NCBI RefSeq assembly: GCF_001314605.1
Contig: NZ_LIHP01000012.1
Location: 118,080 to 182,079 of the forward strand
Length of the DNA stretch: 64,000 bases
Origin: Marinobacter sp. HL-58
GTDB taxonomy: Bacteria; Pseudomonadota; Gammaproteobacteria; Pseudomonadales; Oleiphilaceae
Reading direction: 5' to 3'
How positions within the stretch are numbered: the stretch's first letter is position 1; every line of letters starts with the position of its first letter. Made by a program: the position numbers and the translations under genes. A model generated the notes under the pieces. It did not search any database and had not been told where the DNA came from. It saw only the letters and a program-made list of their open reading frames with translations. Shown here piece by piece: positions 56,227 through 64,000 of the stretch.

Positions 56227-57954
56227 TTATTCGGCCATCCACTCTTCCATCATCTGCTCGTACGGCTTGGTCTTACCCTGGGGCTTTTCGTTGTCCAGGG
56301 CCGGCTTCGGTGCGCCGGGCTGGTCCAGCCAGTACTGCTCATCACGAGGCTCGTTGAGGATAGGCGCATACTGCTCGAACACATCCGCCCGTGCCAGACG
56401 CGACATGGTGCGGTCGATGGCGGTAGCCAGATTGTCCAGCGCCTCCTTCGGCTCAACTTCACCATTTACGGCTGGAGCCAGGTTCTGCCACCACAGCGGC
56501 GCGAGACGCGGGTAATCCGGCACGTTAGTGCCTGTCGGAGTCCACATGCTCTCGTTTTCACTGCGGTAGAACTCCACCAGCCCGCCAAGCTTCGGTGCCA
56601 GCTCAGTCATCTCATCCGAGAAGATGTCTGAACGACGAATCGGTGTCAGACCGGCAATCGTCTTTTCCAAGGACACTGTCTTGGACACGGTAAACTGGGC
56701 GAACAGCCATGCGGCGGTGCGACGATCCTCAGGCGTGGATTCGAAGAAGGTCCAGGAACCCACGTCCTGATAGCCCACCTTCATGCCCTCTTCCCAGTAG
56801 GGACCGGTTGGAGACGGCGCCATCCGCCACTTGGGATTGCCTTCATCATCGGTGACCGGCAGGTCTGGATCGGTCATATCGGCAGTGAATGCGGTATACC
56901 AGAAGATCTGCTGGGCGATATGGCCCTGCGCAGGCACTGGACCAGCTTCACCAAAGGTCATGCCGCGGGCACTTTCCGGTGCGTAATCACGCAGCCAGTC
57001 AACCATCTTGGTAAGGGCATACACGGATGCCGGAGAGTTGGTTGCACCACCACGGCTTACGCTGGCACCCACCGGGTTGCCGTCTTCGTTGACACGAATA
57101 CCCCAGTCATCCACCGGGTTGCCAAATGGTACGCCTTTGTCACCCATGCCTGCCATGGAGAGCCAGGAGTCGTGGAAGCGCCAGCCCAGGGAGGGGTCGC
57201 GACGACCATAGTCCATGTGACCGTATACCCGCTCACCATCAATCTCTTTGACATGAACACTGAAGAATTCAGCAATGTCTTCGTAGGCAGACCAGTTCAG
57301 GGGCACGCCCAGATCATATCCGTAACGTTCCTTGAACTGTTCCTGCAGATCCTCACGGTCAAACCAGTCGGCACGGAACCAGTACAGGTTGGCAAACTGC
57401 TGTGTCGGCAGCTGGTAAACCTTGCCGTCAGGTCCGGTGGTGTACTGGAGACCGATGAAGTCATCCAGATCCAGATCCGGGTTGGTAAAATCCTTCCACT
57501 CGTTTTCCATCGCATCGGAGATGGCAATGGTCTTGCCGTAGCGCACATGGGTGCCGATGGCGTCGGAGTCGTTTACATACCCGTCATAAATATTCCGGTC
57601 GGACTGCATCTGGGTCTGCATGGTGTCCACCACATCACCTTCACCGATGATGTTGTGCTCTATCTCGATACCCGTGATGTCCTCGAACACTTCGGCGAGG
57701 ACTTCAGCCTCATAGGTATGAGTCGTCAGACCCTCCGCTACGGTCTTGATTTCCATGCCACGGAAAGGCTCTGCTGCCTTGATAAACCACTCCAGCTCGG
57801 CAAGCTGCTCTTCCCTCGACAGGGTTGACCGCGGAAAGTGCTCATCCAGCGCCTTTTCGGCCGCCTCCCGGTATTCATTCGCCTGTACGTATGATGATGC
57901 CAGTAGCGCCCCTGAGATCATCAGTGAAAGGTAGTTCAACTTTTTGTTTTTCAT
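56227..57954 (-). CDS. glpV: Glycerol-type ABC transporter substrate-binding protein
   Basis: A 575-residue exported binding protein of the large extracellular family 1 group found with DUF2160 genes, as in GlpV of the Rhizobium glycerol importer. A signal peptide (about 1-26) is followed by LSREEQLAELEWFIKAAEPFRGM and IKTVAEGLTTHTYEAEVLAEVFEDITGIE-type text (shortened), then the ligand region YQLPTQQFANLYWFRADWF. It lies last in the operon, 60 bases after the DUF2160 gene, with GAGGTATGT before the ATG. Glycerol as ligand is inferred from gene order and family, not from binding residues. The longer frame from 57981 is rejected. Confidence 0.85.
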   Translation of the reverse strand: MKNKKLNYLSLMISGALLASSYVQANEYREAAEKALDEHFPRSTLSREEQLAELEWFIKAAEPFRGMEIKTVAEGLTTHTYEAEVLAEVFEDITGIEIEHNIIGEGDVVDTMQTQMQSDRNIYDGYVNDSDAIGTHVRYGKTIAISDAMENEWKDFTNPDLDLDDFIGLQYTTGPDGKVYQLPTQQFANLYWFRADWFDREDLQEQFKERYGYDLGVPLNWSAYEDIAEFFSVHVKEIDGERVYGHMDYGRRDPSLGWRFHDSWLSMAGMGDKGVPFGNPVDDWGIRVNEDGNPVGASVSRGGATNSPASVYALTKMVDWLRDYAPESARGMTFGEAGPVPAQGHIAQQIFWYTAFTADMTDPDLPVTDDEGNPKWRMAPSPTGPYWEEGMKVGYQDVGSWTFFESTPEDRRTAAWLFAQFTVSKTVSLEKTIAGLTPIRRSDIFSDEMTELAPKLGGLVEFYRSENESMWTPTGTNVPDYPRLAPLWWQNLAPAVNGEVEPKEALDNLATAIDRTMSRLARADVFEQYAPILNEPRDEQYWLDQPGAPKPALDNEKPQGKTKPYEQMMEEWMAE

Positions 57955-58014
57955 ACATACCTCATCTAGCTTTGTTTGCATCCATGCAAGAAGGTAAGTC
58001 CCTTTTAAATTGGA

Positions 58015-58287
58015 TTAACCCCAGCGCATCAGAATAATCATCCAGACAACAGACACTGCGGTTGCTACCAAAACATGAAGCTCAGTCACCCCGATAAATG
58101 CGAGGTGAATGAACGCACTGGTCAGAAGACCAATGAACAGCCGATCACCACGGGTGGTACTGATCGGCAGGAAGCCTTTCCGCTCAATGGAGGGCGAAAA
58201 GTACTGCCATACACTCATGCCCGCCAGAATCAGGGCAATCGAGATGAAGAATCCTGCCGTCGGGCCGGTCCAATGCATCCAGCTCAT
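58015..58287 (-). CDS. glpU: DUF2160 small membrane protein of the glycerol ABC system
   Basis: A 90-residue membrane protein with two or three hydrophobic helices (FFISIALILAGMSVWQYF, LLTSAFIHLAFIGV and ATAVSVVWMIILM). It matches the DUF2160 family, a constant companion of GlpSTPQV-type importers. The role is unknown; it may be an accessory of the permease pair. It starts 11 bases after glpQ stops and precedes glpV. Confidence 0.85.
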   Translation of the reverse strand: MSWMHWTGPTAGFFISIALILAGMSVWQYFSPSIERKGFLPISTTRGDRLFIGLLTSAFIHLAFIGVTELHVLVATAVSVVWMIILMRWG

Positions 58288-58298
58288 AACAAGCCTCC

Positions 58299-59093
<795 letters not shown>

Positions 59094-59109
59094 GTCTGTC
59101 CCCTTGCTT

Positions 59110-59988
59110 TTATTGTTGGGCTGATTTGTCTTTCTGCGCGTTCATGATGAAGGTATAGAACAACCAACTGACGGCCAGAATGATCAGGAAGTAAATGATG
59201 GAGAAGGCGCCTCCCGGACCCAGGTCTCGTTGTGACACTGCAATGGTGGTCAGCGTCTGACTCAGGAAGGTGGTTGAGCTGCCCGGGCCACCACCGGTGA
59301 GCACAAATGGCTCGGCGTAGATCATGAAGGAATCCATGAACCGCAGCAGCACACCGATCACCAGCACATTGGTGAGTTTTGGCAACTGGATGTAACGGAA
59401 CACCGCCCAGCGGGAAGCCCGATCAATGCGCGCAGCCTGGTAATAGGCTTCTGGAATGGCGCGCAGACCACTGTAGCTGAGCAACGCAATCAACGGCGTC
59501 CAGTGCCAGACATCCATCAAGATGATGGTAGCCCAGGCATCCACCGCATCGCCGTTGATGCTGTAATCCACGCCCAGCCCGCTCAAGGTCCAGCCCAGCA
59601 GGCCGATGTCTGTACGGGCCATGATCTGCCAGATGGTTCCCACCACGTTCAGGGGAATCAGCAGCGGCATCGCCACCAGCACCAGCGCTGCAGAAGCGGC
59701 CCAGCCTTTTCTTGGCATCAGCAGCGCGATCCCGATACCCAGAGGTACTTCGATCGCCAGAACCGTGAAAGAGAAGGCAAACTGGCGCAGCAGTGCCGCC
59801 TGCAATCCTGGATCACGAAGCGTCTCCTTGTACCATTCGGTGCCGGTCCAGAATGCAGAGTCGGATCCAAAGATATCCTGCACCGAGTAGTTGACCACCG
59901 TCATCAACGGAATCACCGCCGAAAAGGCCACAACCACAAAGACCGGAATGACAAAAAACCATGCTTTGTTGTTTTCAATCTTATTCAT
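59110..59988 (-). CDS. glpP: Glycerol-type ABC transporter permease
   Basis: A 292-residue permease of the MalF-like type with six hydrophobic segments. The EAA loop is PEAYYQAARIDRASRWAVFRYI, and the region WHWTPLIALLSYSGLRAI precedes it. It overlaps glpT by eight bases, so translation is coupled. Confidence 0.87.
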   Translation of the reverse strand: MNKIENNKAWFFVIPVFVVVAFSAVIPLMTVVNYSVQDIFGSDSAFWTGTEWYKETLRDPGLQAALLRQFAFSFTVLAIEVPLGIGIALLMPRKGWAASAALVLVAMPLLIPLNVVGTIWQIMARTDIGLLGWTLSGLGVDYSINGDAVDAWATIILMDVWHWTPLIALLSYSGLRAIPEAYYQAARIDRASRWAVFRYIQLPKLTNVLVIGVLLRFMDSFMIYAEPFVLTGGGPGSSTTFLSQTLTTIAVSQRDLGPGGAFSIIYFLIILAVSWLFYTFIMNAQKDKSAQQ

Positions 59989-61084
59989 GATCGGCCTCCA
60001 CCAGCCGCTCGTCGACGTAGACTTTCAGCCAGGGTTCCGGAAAGCCGATACTGGCGGCCTCCGCGGGAACCGGCTTATCTTCCGGGATTCGTACCTTGAC
60101 GGTCACCGAGCCAAACTCAACGTCCACCATCCGATAGGTGCCCAGGTCTTCAACGCCGGTAACCAGCACCTCATAGAGCTGCTCACCGGTGTCCGTGCCC
60201 AGGGTGACAAACTCAGGACGAATACCCAGCTTGATATTGTCAGAACCACTGCTGCGAACCTTCTCCAGCACCTGTTTACTGACCGGGATCACCTTACCGT
60301 TGAACATCAGCCCTTCATCGGTGAGCCTGGGCTCGAAAAAGTTCATGCCGGGACTGCCGATGAAATAGCCCACGAAGGTATGGGCGGGACGCTCAAACAG
60401 CTCCTGGGGGGTGCCAAACTGAACGATTTGCCCTTCGTACATCAGGGCGATCTTGTCGGCGAAGGTTGAAGCTTCCAACTGATCATGGGTGACGTACACC
60501 ATGGTGATATCAAACCGCTGATGGATCTGCTTGAGCTTGCGCCGGAGCCGCCATTTCAGTTGCGGATCAATGACCGTCAGCGGCTCATCGAACAGGATCG
60601 CCGTGACATCTTCACGAACCAGACCGCGTCCCATGGACACTTTCTGCTTCTGGTCCGCACTGAGGTTCTTGGCCTTGCGCTGCAGTTCGCCGGAGAGCTC
60701 CAGTACGTCAGCCACTTCCTGAACCTTCTCGCGAATCTTCTCCTCCGAGAAACCACCCTGATTGCGCAGGGGGAAAGCCAGATTGTCATACACCGTCATG
60801 GTGTCGTAGATCACCGGGAACTGGAAAACCTGGGCAATGTTGCGCTTTTCCGGTGGCAGCTCGTTCATCCGCTTGCCGTCAAACAGCACATCGCCCTCCG
60901 AGGGTGTTACCAGGCCGGAAATAATGTTCAGCAAGGTTGACTTGCCGCAGCCAGACGGCCCCAGCAGTGCATAGGCGCCACCCTGGTGCCAGACGTGCTC
61001 CATTTTCCGGATGGCGTAATCCTCTGGCCCGGACGGCTTCTTGCTGTAGGAATGAGCCAGGGTTTTAAGCGTGATTTCTGCCAT
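59981..61084 (-). CDS. glpT: Glycerol-type ABC transporter ATPase with unusual signature motif
   Basis: A 367-residue ATP-binding subunit. Walker A is [11 protein letters not shown] and the Q-loop reads VFQFPVIYDTM. The signature is LSADQKQKVSMGR, in place of LSGGQ. Walker B is AILFDEPLTVIDP and the H-loop VTHDQLEAS is intact. A C-terminal regulatory domain follows. Starting at 61084 (MAEITLKTL), one base after the glpS stop, it makes a natural heterodimer with GlpS. The longer frame upstream is a shadow of glpS. Confidence 0.88.
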   Translation of the reverse strand: MAEITLKTLAHSYSKKPSGPEDYAIRKMEHVWHQGGAYALLGPSGCGKSTLLNIISGLVTPSEGDVLFDGKRMNELPPEKRNIAQVFQFPVIYDTMTVYDNLAFPLRNQGGFSEEKIREKVQEVADVLELSGELQRKAKNLSADQKQKVSMGRGLVREDVTAILFDEPLTVIDPQLKWRLRRKLKQIHQRFDITMVYVTHDQLEASTFADKIALMYEGQIVQFGTPQELFERPAHTFVGYFIGSPGMNFFEPRLTDEGLMFNGKVIPVSKQVLEKVRSSGSDNIKLGIRPEFVTLGTDTGEQLYEVLVTGVEDLGTYRMVDVEFGSVTVKVRIPEDKPVPAEAASIGFPEPWLKVYVDERLVEADHE

Positions 61085-61085
61085 A

Positions 61086-62174
61086 TCAGAAGCCCTCCTC
61101 CCGGCCAGGCACAAGAAGTGTGCTGCCGTCAGATGCAAATGCGTAAAGTTTGTGGGTGGGGAAGTACACCTTGATCTGCTCGTCAGGGCGGTACTGATAA
61201 ATGCCTTGCAGGTGCAGCACCAGCTCGAAGGATTCACTATGCACATGCAGGAATGTCTCGGAACCGCTGATCTCGGCAAGATCCACGGTAACCGCCACTT
61301 CCAGATCGTCATCCGCGTGGGGCACCAGGCCAATGTGTGACGGGCGTACCCCGAACTGGTAACTGCCCGATTCCAGGCTGGCCAGATCGGCGTTCAACTG
61401 AAAATGTACCTGCTCATCAAAGGTCACCTGATTGTCGCTGATCCGGCCGGGGACGATATTGATGGGCGGCTCGGAAAAGATTTCAGCGGTCTCGATATCG
61501 TCAGGCCGGTGATAGACATGGGGGGTAGGCCCCTTCTGCAGTAACCGGCCCTCGTGCAGTACCGCGGTTTCGCCACCCAGGGCCAGGGCTTCCTGGGCTT
61601 CGGTAGTGGCATAGACCGCGATGCAGTTGCGCGCCTGGAAGAGGTCTTTCAGTTCACTGCGCAGAGCCTCACGGAGTTTGTAGTCCAGGTTGACCAGCGG
61701 CTCGTCAAACAGCACCACATCGGCATCCTTGACCAGAGCCCGTGCCATGGAAACCCGTTGCTGCTGGCCGCCGGAGAGCTCAAGCGGCAGTCTGTCCAGA
61801 AGGTTTTCGATCTTCAGAAGTTCTGCTGTCTCACGGACCCGGCGATCGATTTCTGTCTTGTCGTGCCTGGCGAGCCTGAGCGGCGACGCAATATTCTCGA
61901 AAACGCTCATGGTCGGATAGTTGATGAACTGCTGGTACACCATTGAAATGTTGCGTTTCTGTACCGCAACACCGGTCACATCCACATCGTTCATCAGGAT
62001 TTTGCCGCTTGACGGCCGGTCCAGGCCCGCCATGATGCGCATAAGACTTGTTTTGCCGGCAAGTGTCCGACCGAGGAGGACGTTGAAGGAACCGGGTTCC
62101 AGCGTCATGGTGACGTCAGATATCCAGGTTTCCCCGTCCACAACGCGCGACACATTCTGCAGCGTTAAAGACAT
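61086..62174 (-). CDS. glpS: Glycerol-type ABC transporter ATPase with unusual H-loop
   Basis: A 362-residue ATP-binding subunit, first gene of glpSTPQUV. Walker A is GRTLAGKTSLM and the signature LSGGQQQRVSM is canonical. Walker B is VVLFDEPLVNLD. The H-loop reads VYATTEAQEAL, where THDQ is expected, so the switch histidine is Thr. A C-terminal regulatory domain follows. AAAGGGAAAAAGC precedes the ATG at 62174, and the frame upstream has no family support. A sigma54-type promoter lies 41-56 bases upstream. Confidence 0.88.
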   Translation of the reverse strand: MSLTLQNVSRVVDGETWISDVTMTLEPGSFNVLLGRTLAGKTSLMRIMAGLDRPSSGKILMNDVDVTGVAVQKRNISMVYQQFINYPTMSVFENIASPLRLARHDKTEIDRRVRETAELLKIENLLDRLPLELSGGQQQRVSMARALVKDADVVLFDEPLVNLDYKLREALRSELKDLFQARNCIAVYATTEAQEALALGGETAVLHEGRLLQKGPTPHVYHRPDDIETAEIFSEPPINIVPGRISDNQVTFDEQVHFQLNADLASLESGSYQFGVRPSHIGLVPHADDDLEVAVTVDLAEISGSETFLHVHSESFELVLHLQGIYQYRPDEQIKVYFPTHKLYAFASDGSTLLVPGREEGF

Positions 62175-62214
62175 GCTTTTTCCCTTTCGGTTGTTGTTTT
62201 GTTTGAACTGAGTG

Positions 62215-62230
62215 TACAAGAGCTGTGCCA
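62215..62230 (-). promoter_or_regulatory. Sigma54 (-24/-12) promoter for glpSTPQUV
   Basis: On the minus strand TGGCACAGCTCTTGTA matches the consensus TGGCACG-N4-TTGCW: GG at -24, ten bases, then GT where GC is usual at -12. The predicted start is about 62204, giving a 30-base leader with a ribosome site. An AT-rich stretch lies just upstream. A sigma54 activator is coded divergently. Confidence 0.7.
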
Positions 62231-62328
62231 AAACGAAAAGATACGAAAATATTTTTTTCAGATCCCTGTAATAAAGGGCTGCAGCTGGCATCTTCAGTTT
62301 CAGGCACTTGCAACTTGAGTGTTCAAAA

Positions 62329-62365
62329 TGTTCATTCTGCTCAAATATCATGAGCCGAATGAACA
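62329..62365. promoter_or_regulatory. Enhancer-like palindrome (UAS)
   Basis: Arms TGTTCATTCTGCTCA and TGAGCCGAATGAACA are complementary at 14 of 15 positions around the 7-base AATATCA. They lie about 110-150 bases upstream of the -12 element, the usual range for activator sites. A likely binding site for the divergent AcoR-like activator. Confidence 0.7.
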
Positions 62366-62490
62366 CCTGCACAGAATTCAGATATAATATTTATTTTCAG
62401 TAGGTTATATGATTTAACCTGTCCTCACCTCCCTGGATTCCGTGAACAGATAGAAACAGTTATTGACCACAGCAGGATTGATCAACAATA

Positions 62491-62560
62491 CTTCTGGTGT
62501 TCGTAAACAAATTTTTAGCACGAAAAAATACCGAGTTTTCTCTAAAACGAACACCAGAAG
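62491..62560. repeat. 14-bp perfect inverted repeat before the sigma54 activator gene
   Basis: CTTCTGGTGTTCGT (62491-62504) and its exact complement ACGAACACCAGAAG (62547-62560) flank 42 bases. The right arm contains AGAAGG-type ribosome-site bases, ten bases from the ATG. It may be a paired operator or a leader hairpin masking the ribosome site. The GTTCGT half-sites resemble the eno operators. Confidence 0.6.
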
Positions 62561-62570
62561 GTGGTTTGTC

Positions 62571-64000
62571 ATGGACTATTCTTCCAGAATCAGCGCCCTG
62601 CCCGGTGAAAACCCGCAAGACCCGATCGAAGAATCATGGGAGCGCTGTCGCAACCTGGGCCTGGACAACAACCAGACCCCCGGGCACGGAAGCTGCGATC
62701 CCCGGGAACTGGTTGCCTTGCAGAGACAGCACGCCAGCCTGTTAAAAGCGACCGAAGACGAGGCAACCCCCTACTTCGACAACATGCTGCACAATACCCA
62801 GTGTATGGTCGTGTTCGCCGATCCCGGCGGCACCATACTGAAAACCCTGCACCCTGAGTCGCAGTTGCCTGCCATGTTCGAAGGCATCCGCCCTGGCAGT
62901 ATCTGGGACGAAGCCTCTGCAGGAACCAATGCCATCGGAACCAGCCTGGCAACGGCACAAGCGGTGCATGTCAGGGGTGACCAGCACTACCTCAAGACCC
63001 ATCGCCATCTCACCGGCTCCGCAACTCCGTTATTCGATGCCAACGGCGATCTGGCCGGAAGTCTCTGCCTGTGCGCAACCACCCGAATGCCCGGTGATTA
63101 CTCCCTCGGCATGGTGAAACTGCTGTCCCATGGCATTGAGAATCGTCTGATTTTTCAGACTTATCAAGCCGACTTCCACATATTGAAGTTCAACACCAGT
63201 GCATCCAGCCTGGACAGCAGTTGGGCCGGCCTTCTGGTGGTGGATTCCGACGGCACCATCAGGGCAGCCAACCGGCGCGCACGCACGCTGCTGGGGGAAA
63301 GCCTGGCAACAGGCAATCTGCGTCACCTGTTCGATCTTGATCTTGCCGATCTCACGGCAGCCGCGACGGCAACTCCCATGCGGCTGAAGGCCAGGGGCAA
63401 CTATCAGATTCTCGCCCAGGTGATACCACCGAAGGCGATACGGCCGGCTCATGGAGCCAGACAGGACACCACCAATATTCCGGAGGATGTAATCAACCCC
63501 GGGCGACTTGAACACGGCGACAACCGGGTCAGGCGGCTGGTAAACCAGGCCCGGAAAATGATGGAAAAGGACATCCCCCTTCTGGTATTTGGCGAGACCG
63601 GCTCCGGCAAGGAGATCCTTGTTCGCAGCCTGCATTACCACAGCAGCAGGGCGGCAGGGCCGCTGATTGCAGTCAACTGCGCTGCAATTCCCTCCGAGCT
63701 GGCGGAATCGCAGCTGTTTGGCTACGAGAAAGGCGCGTTTACCGGTGCCCACAACAAAGGATATGTGGGTCTGATCCGACAGGCGGACGGGGGCACTCTT
63801 TTCCTGGACGAAATCGGTGAAATGCCGTTGATGCTTCAATCCAGGTTATTGAGGGTATTGCAGCAGCGGGAGGTTACCCCCCTGGGATCGACCGAGAGTT
63901 ACCCGGTGGATATCAAACTCATCTCGGCAACCAACCGGAGCCTGCGGGACGATATTTCAAAAGGCCACTTCCGGCAGGACCTGTACTACCGTATCGCCGG
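62571..64000 (+). CDS. Sigma54-dependent transcriptional activator, AcoR type (3' end outside window)
   Basis: The first 476 residues of an enhancer-binding protein. A GAF-like sensor region (about 50-200: MVVFADPGGTILKTL, WDEASAGTNAIGTSLA) is followed by a PAS-like part and the AAA+ domain. Walker A is FGETGSGKEIL (near residue 345), the sigma54-contact loop is GAFTGA, and Walker B is GGTLFLDEIGEM. The Fis-type DNA-binding end lies beyond the window. AcoR relatives often govern oxidation of alcohols and acetoin. Here the divergent glycerol-type importer with a -24/-12 promoter is the obvious target. ATG 62571 follows AGAAGGTGG. Confidence 0.9.
   Translation, partial: MDYSSRISALPGENPQDPIEESWERCRNLGLDNNQTPGHGSCDPRELVALQRQHASLLKATEDEATPYFDNMLHNTQCMVVFADPGGTILKTLHPESQLPAMFEGIRPGSIWDEASAGTNAIGTSLATAQAVHVRGDQHYLKTHRHLTGSATPLFDANGDLAGSLCLCATTRMPGDYSLGMVKLLSHGIENRLIFQTYQADFHILKFNTSASSLDSSWAGLLVVDSDGTIRAANRRARTLLGESLATGNLRHLFDLDLADLTAAATATPMRLKARGNYQILAQVIPPKAIRPAHGARQDTTNIPEDVINPGRLEHGDNRVRRLVNQARKMMEKDIPLLVFGETGSGKEILVRSLHYHSSRAAGPLIAVNCAAIPSELAESQLFGYEKGAFTGAHNKGYVGLIRQADGGTLFLDEIGEMPLMLQSRLLRVLQQREVTPLGSTESYPVDIKLISATNRSLRDDISKGHFRQDLYYRIA

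Larger units (their letters stand above)
62175..62570. other. 396-base divergent regulatory region between glpS and the sigma54 activator gene
   Basis: This AT-rich region holds the -24/-12 promoter, a long palindrome at enhancer distance, and an inverted repeat before the activator gene, each listed separately. A half-site GTGTTCA also lies at about 62319-62325. No extra gene was seen. Confidence 0.7.

Noticed and set aside
62329-62365. Transcription terminator from the long palindrome
   Set aside because: It lies between divergent starts with no T-run, and its distance from the -24/-12 element fits an activator site better.
59981-62372. Longer forms of glpT (from 61333) and glpS (from 62372)
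   Set aside because: The extra N-termini are a shadow of the upstream gene and a translation of the promoter region; ribosome sites and family alignment support 61084 and 62174.

Overview
The window looks like a chromosomal stretch of a marine, aerobic or facultatively respiring gammaproteobacterium. Gene content and order (alaA–htpX, tusA–rlmM, ccoNOQP–ccoGHIS, ttcA, a LuxR-type MalT, a hydrocarbon-type FadL porin) are closest to what I know of Marinobacter. That assignment is an inference from protein flavour, not from a marker gene. No rRNA, tRNA, CRISPR array, insertion sequence or prophage was seen.

Layout. 1-11.2 kb is housekeeping: the 3' end of alaA, htpX, pdxB, a DEAD-box helicase (rhlB type), epmC (EF-P hydroxylase), dsbD, tusA, rlmM, a membrane diguanylate cyclase and a small hydrolase. 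11.4-20.1 kb is the complete cbb3 oxidase locus: ccoNOQP, then ccoGHIS and a TauE/SafE-like membrane protein, with an FNR/ANR-like box before ccoN. 20.1-23.5 kb holds ttcA, a TetR regulator, a DnaJ-related protein and a polysaccharide deacetylase. 23.5-28.1 kb is a four-gene minus-strand envelope operon (periplasmic C39 peptidase, small beta-barrel, FadL-family barrel, MalM-like lipoprotein), divergent from malT. 31-36.2 kb carries two transporters (DASS and SSS families), a DksA/TraR zinc-finger protein and a CBS-PAS-GGDEF cyclase.

36.3-48.7 kb is a maltodextrin regulon: a GH13 alpha-glucosidase and malK, then malEFG facing a lipoprotein alpha-amylase and an aldo/keto reductase. A sulfur/redox block sits between (DsrE, ArsR-rhodanese, fatty acid hydroxylase, methyltransferase). 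Two arrays of MalT-box-like repeats with the same unusual spacing precede the alpha-glucosidase and malE, linking them to malT 8-17 kb away. 50.1-53.9 kb is a lower-glycolysis operon (eno–tpiA–gapN) with tandem promoters, each carrying a palindromic operator in its spacer.

54.3-64 kb holds a chemoreceptor gene interrupted by an in-frame TGA, then a glycerol-type ABC importer operon (glpSTPQUV order). Facing it is a sigma54-dependent activator that runs off the window. The intergenic region has a recognisable -24/-12 promoter and a long palindrome at enhancer distance. The genes together suggest control of sugar and glycerol uptake feeding triose-phosphate metabolism, with electrons leaving through a high-affinity oxidase.

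The strongest leads are the C39/barrel/FadL/MalM-like operon, the operator arrays (eno promoters, MalT arrays, glp UAS) and the interrupted chemoreceptor.
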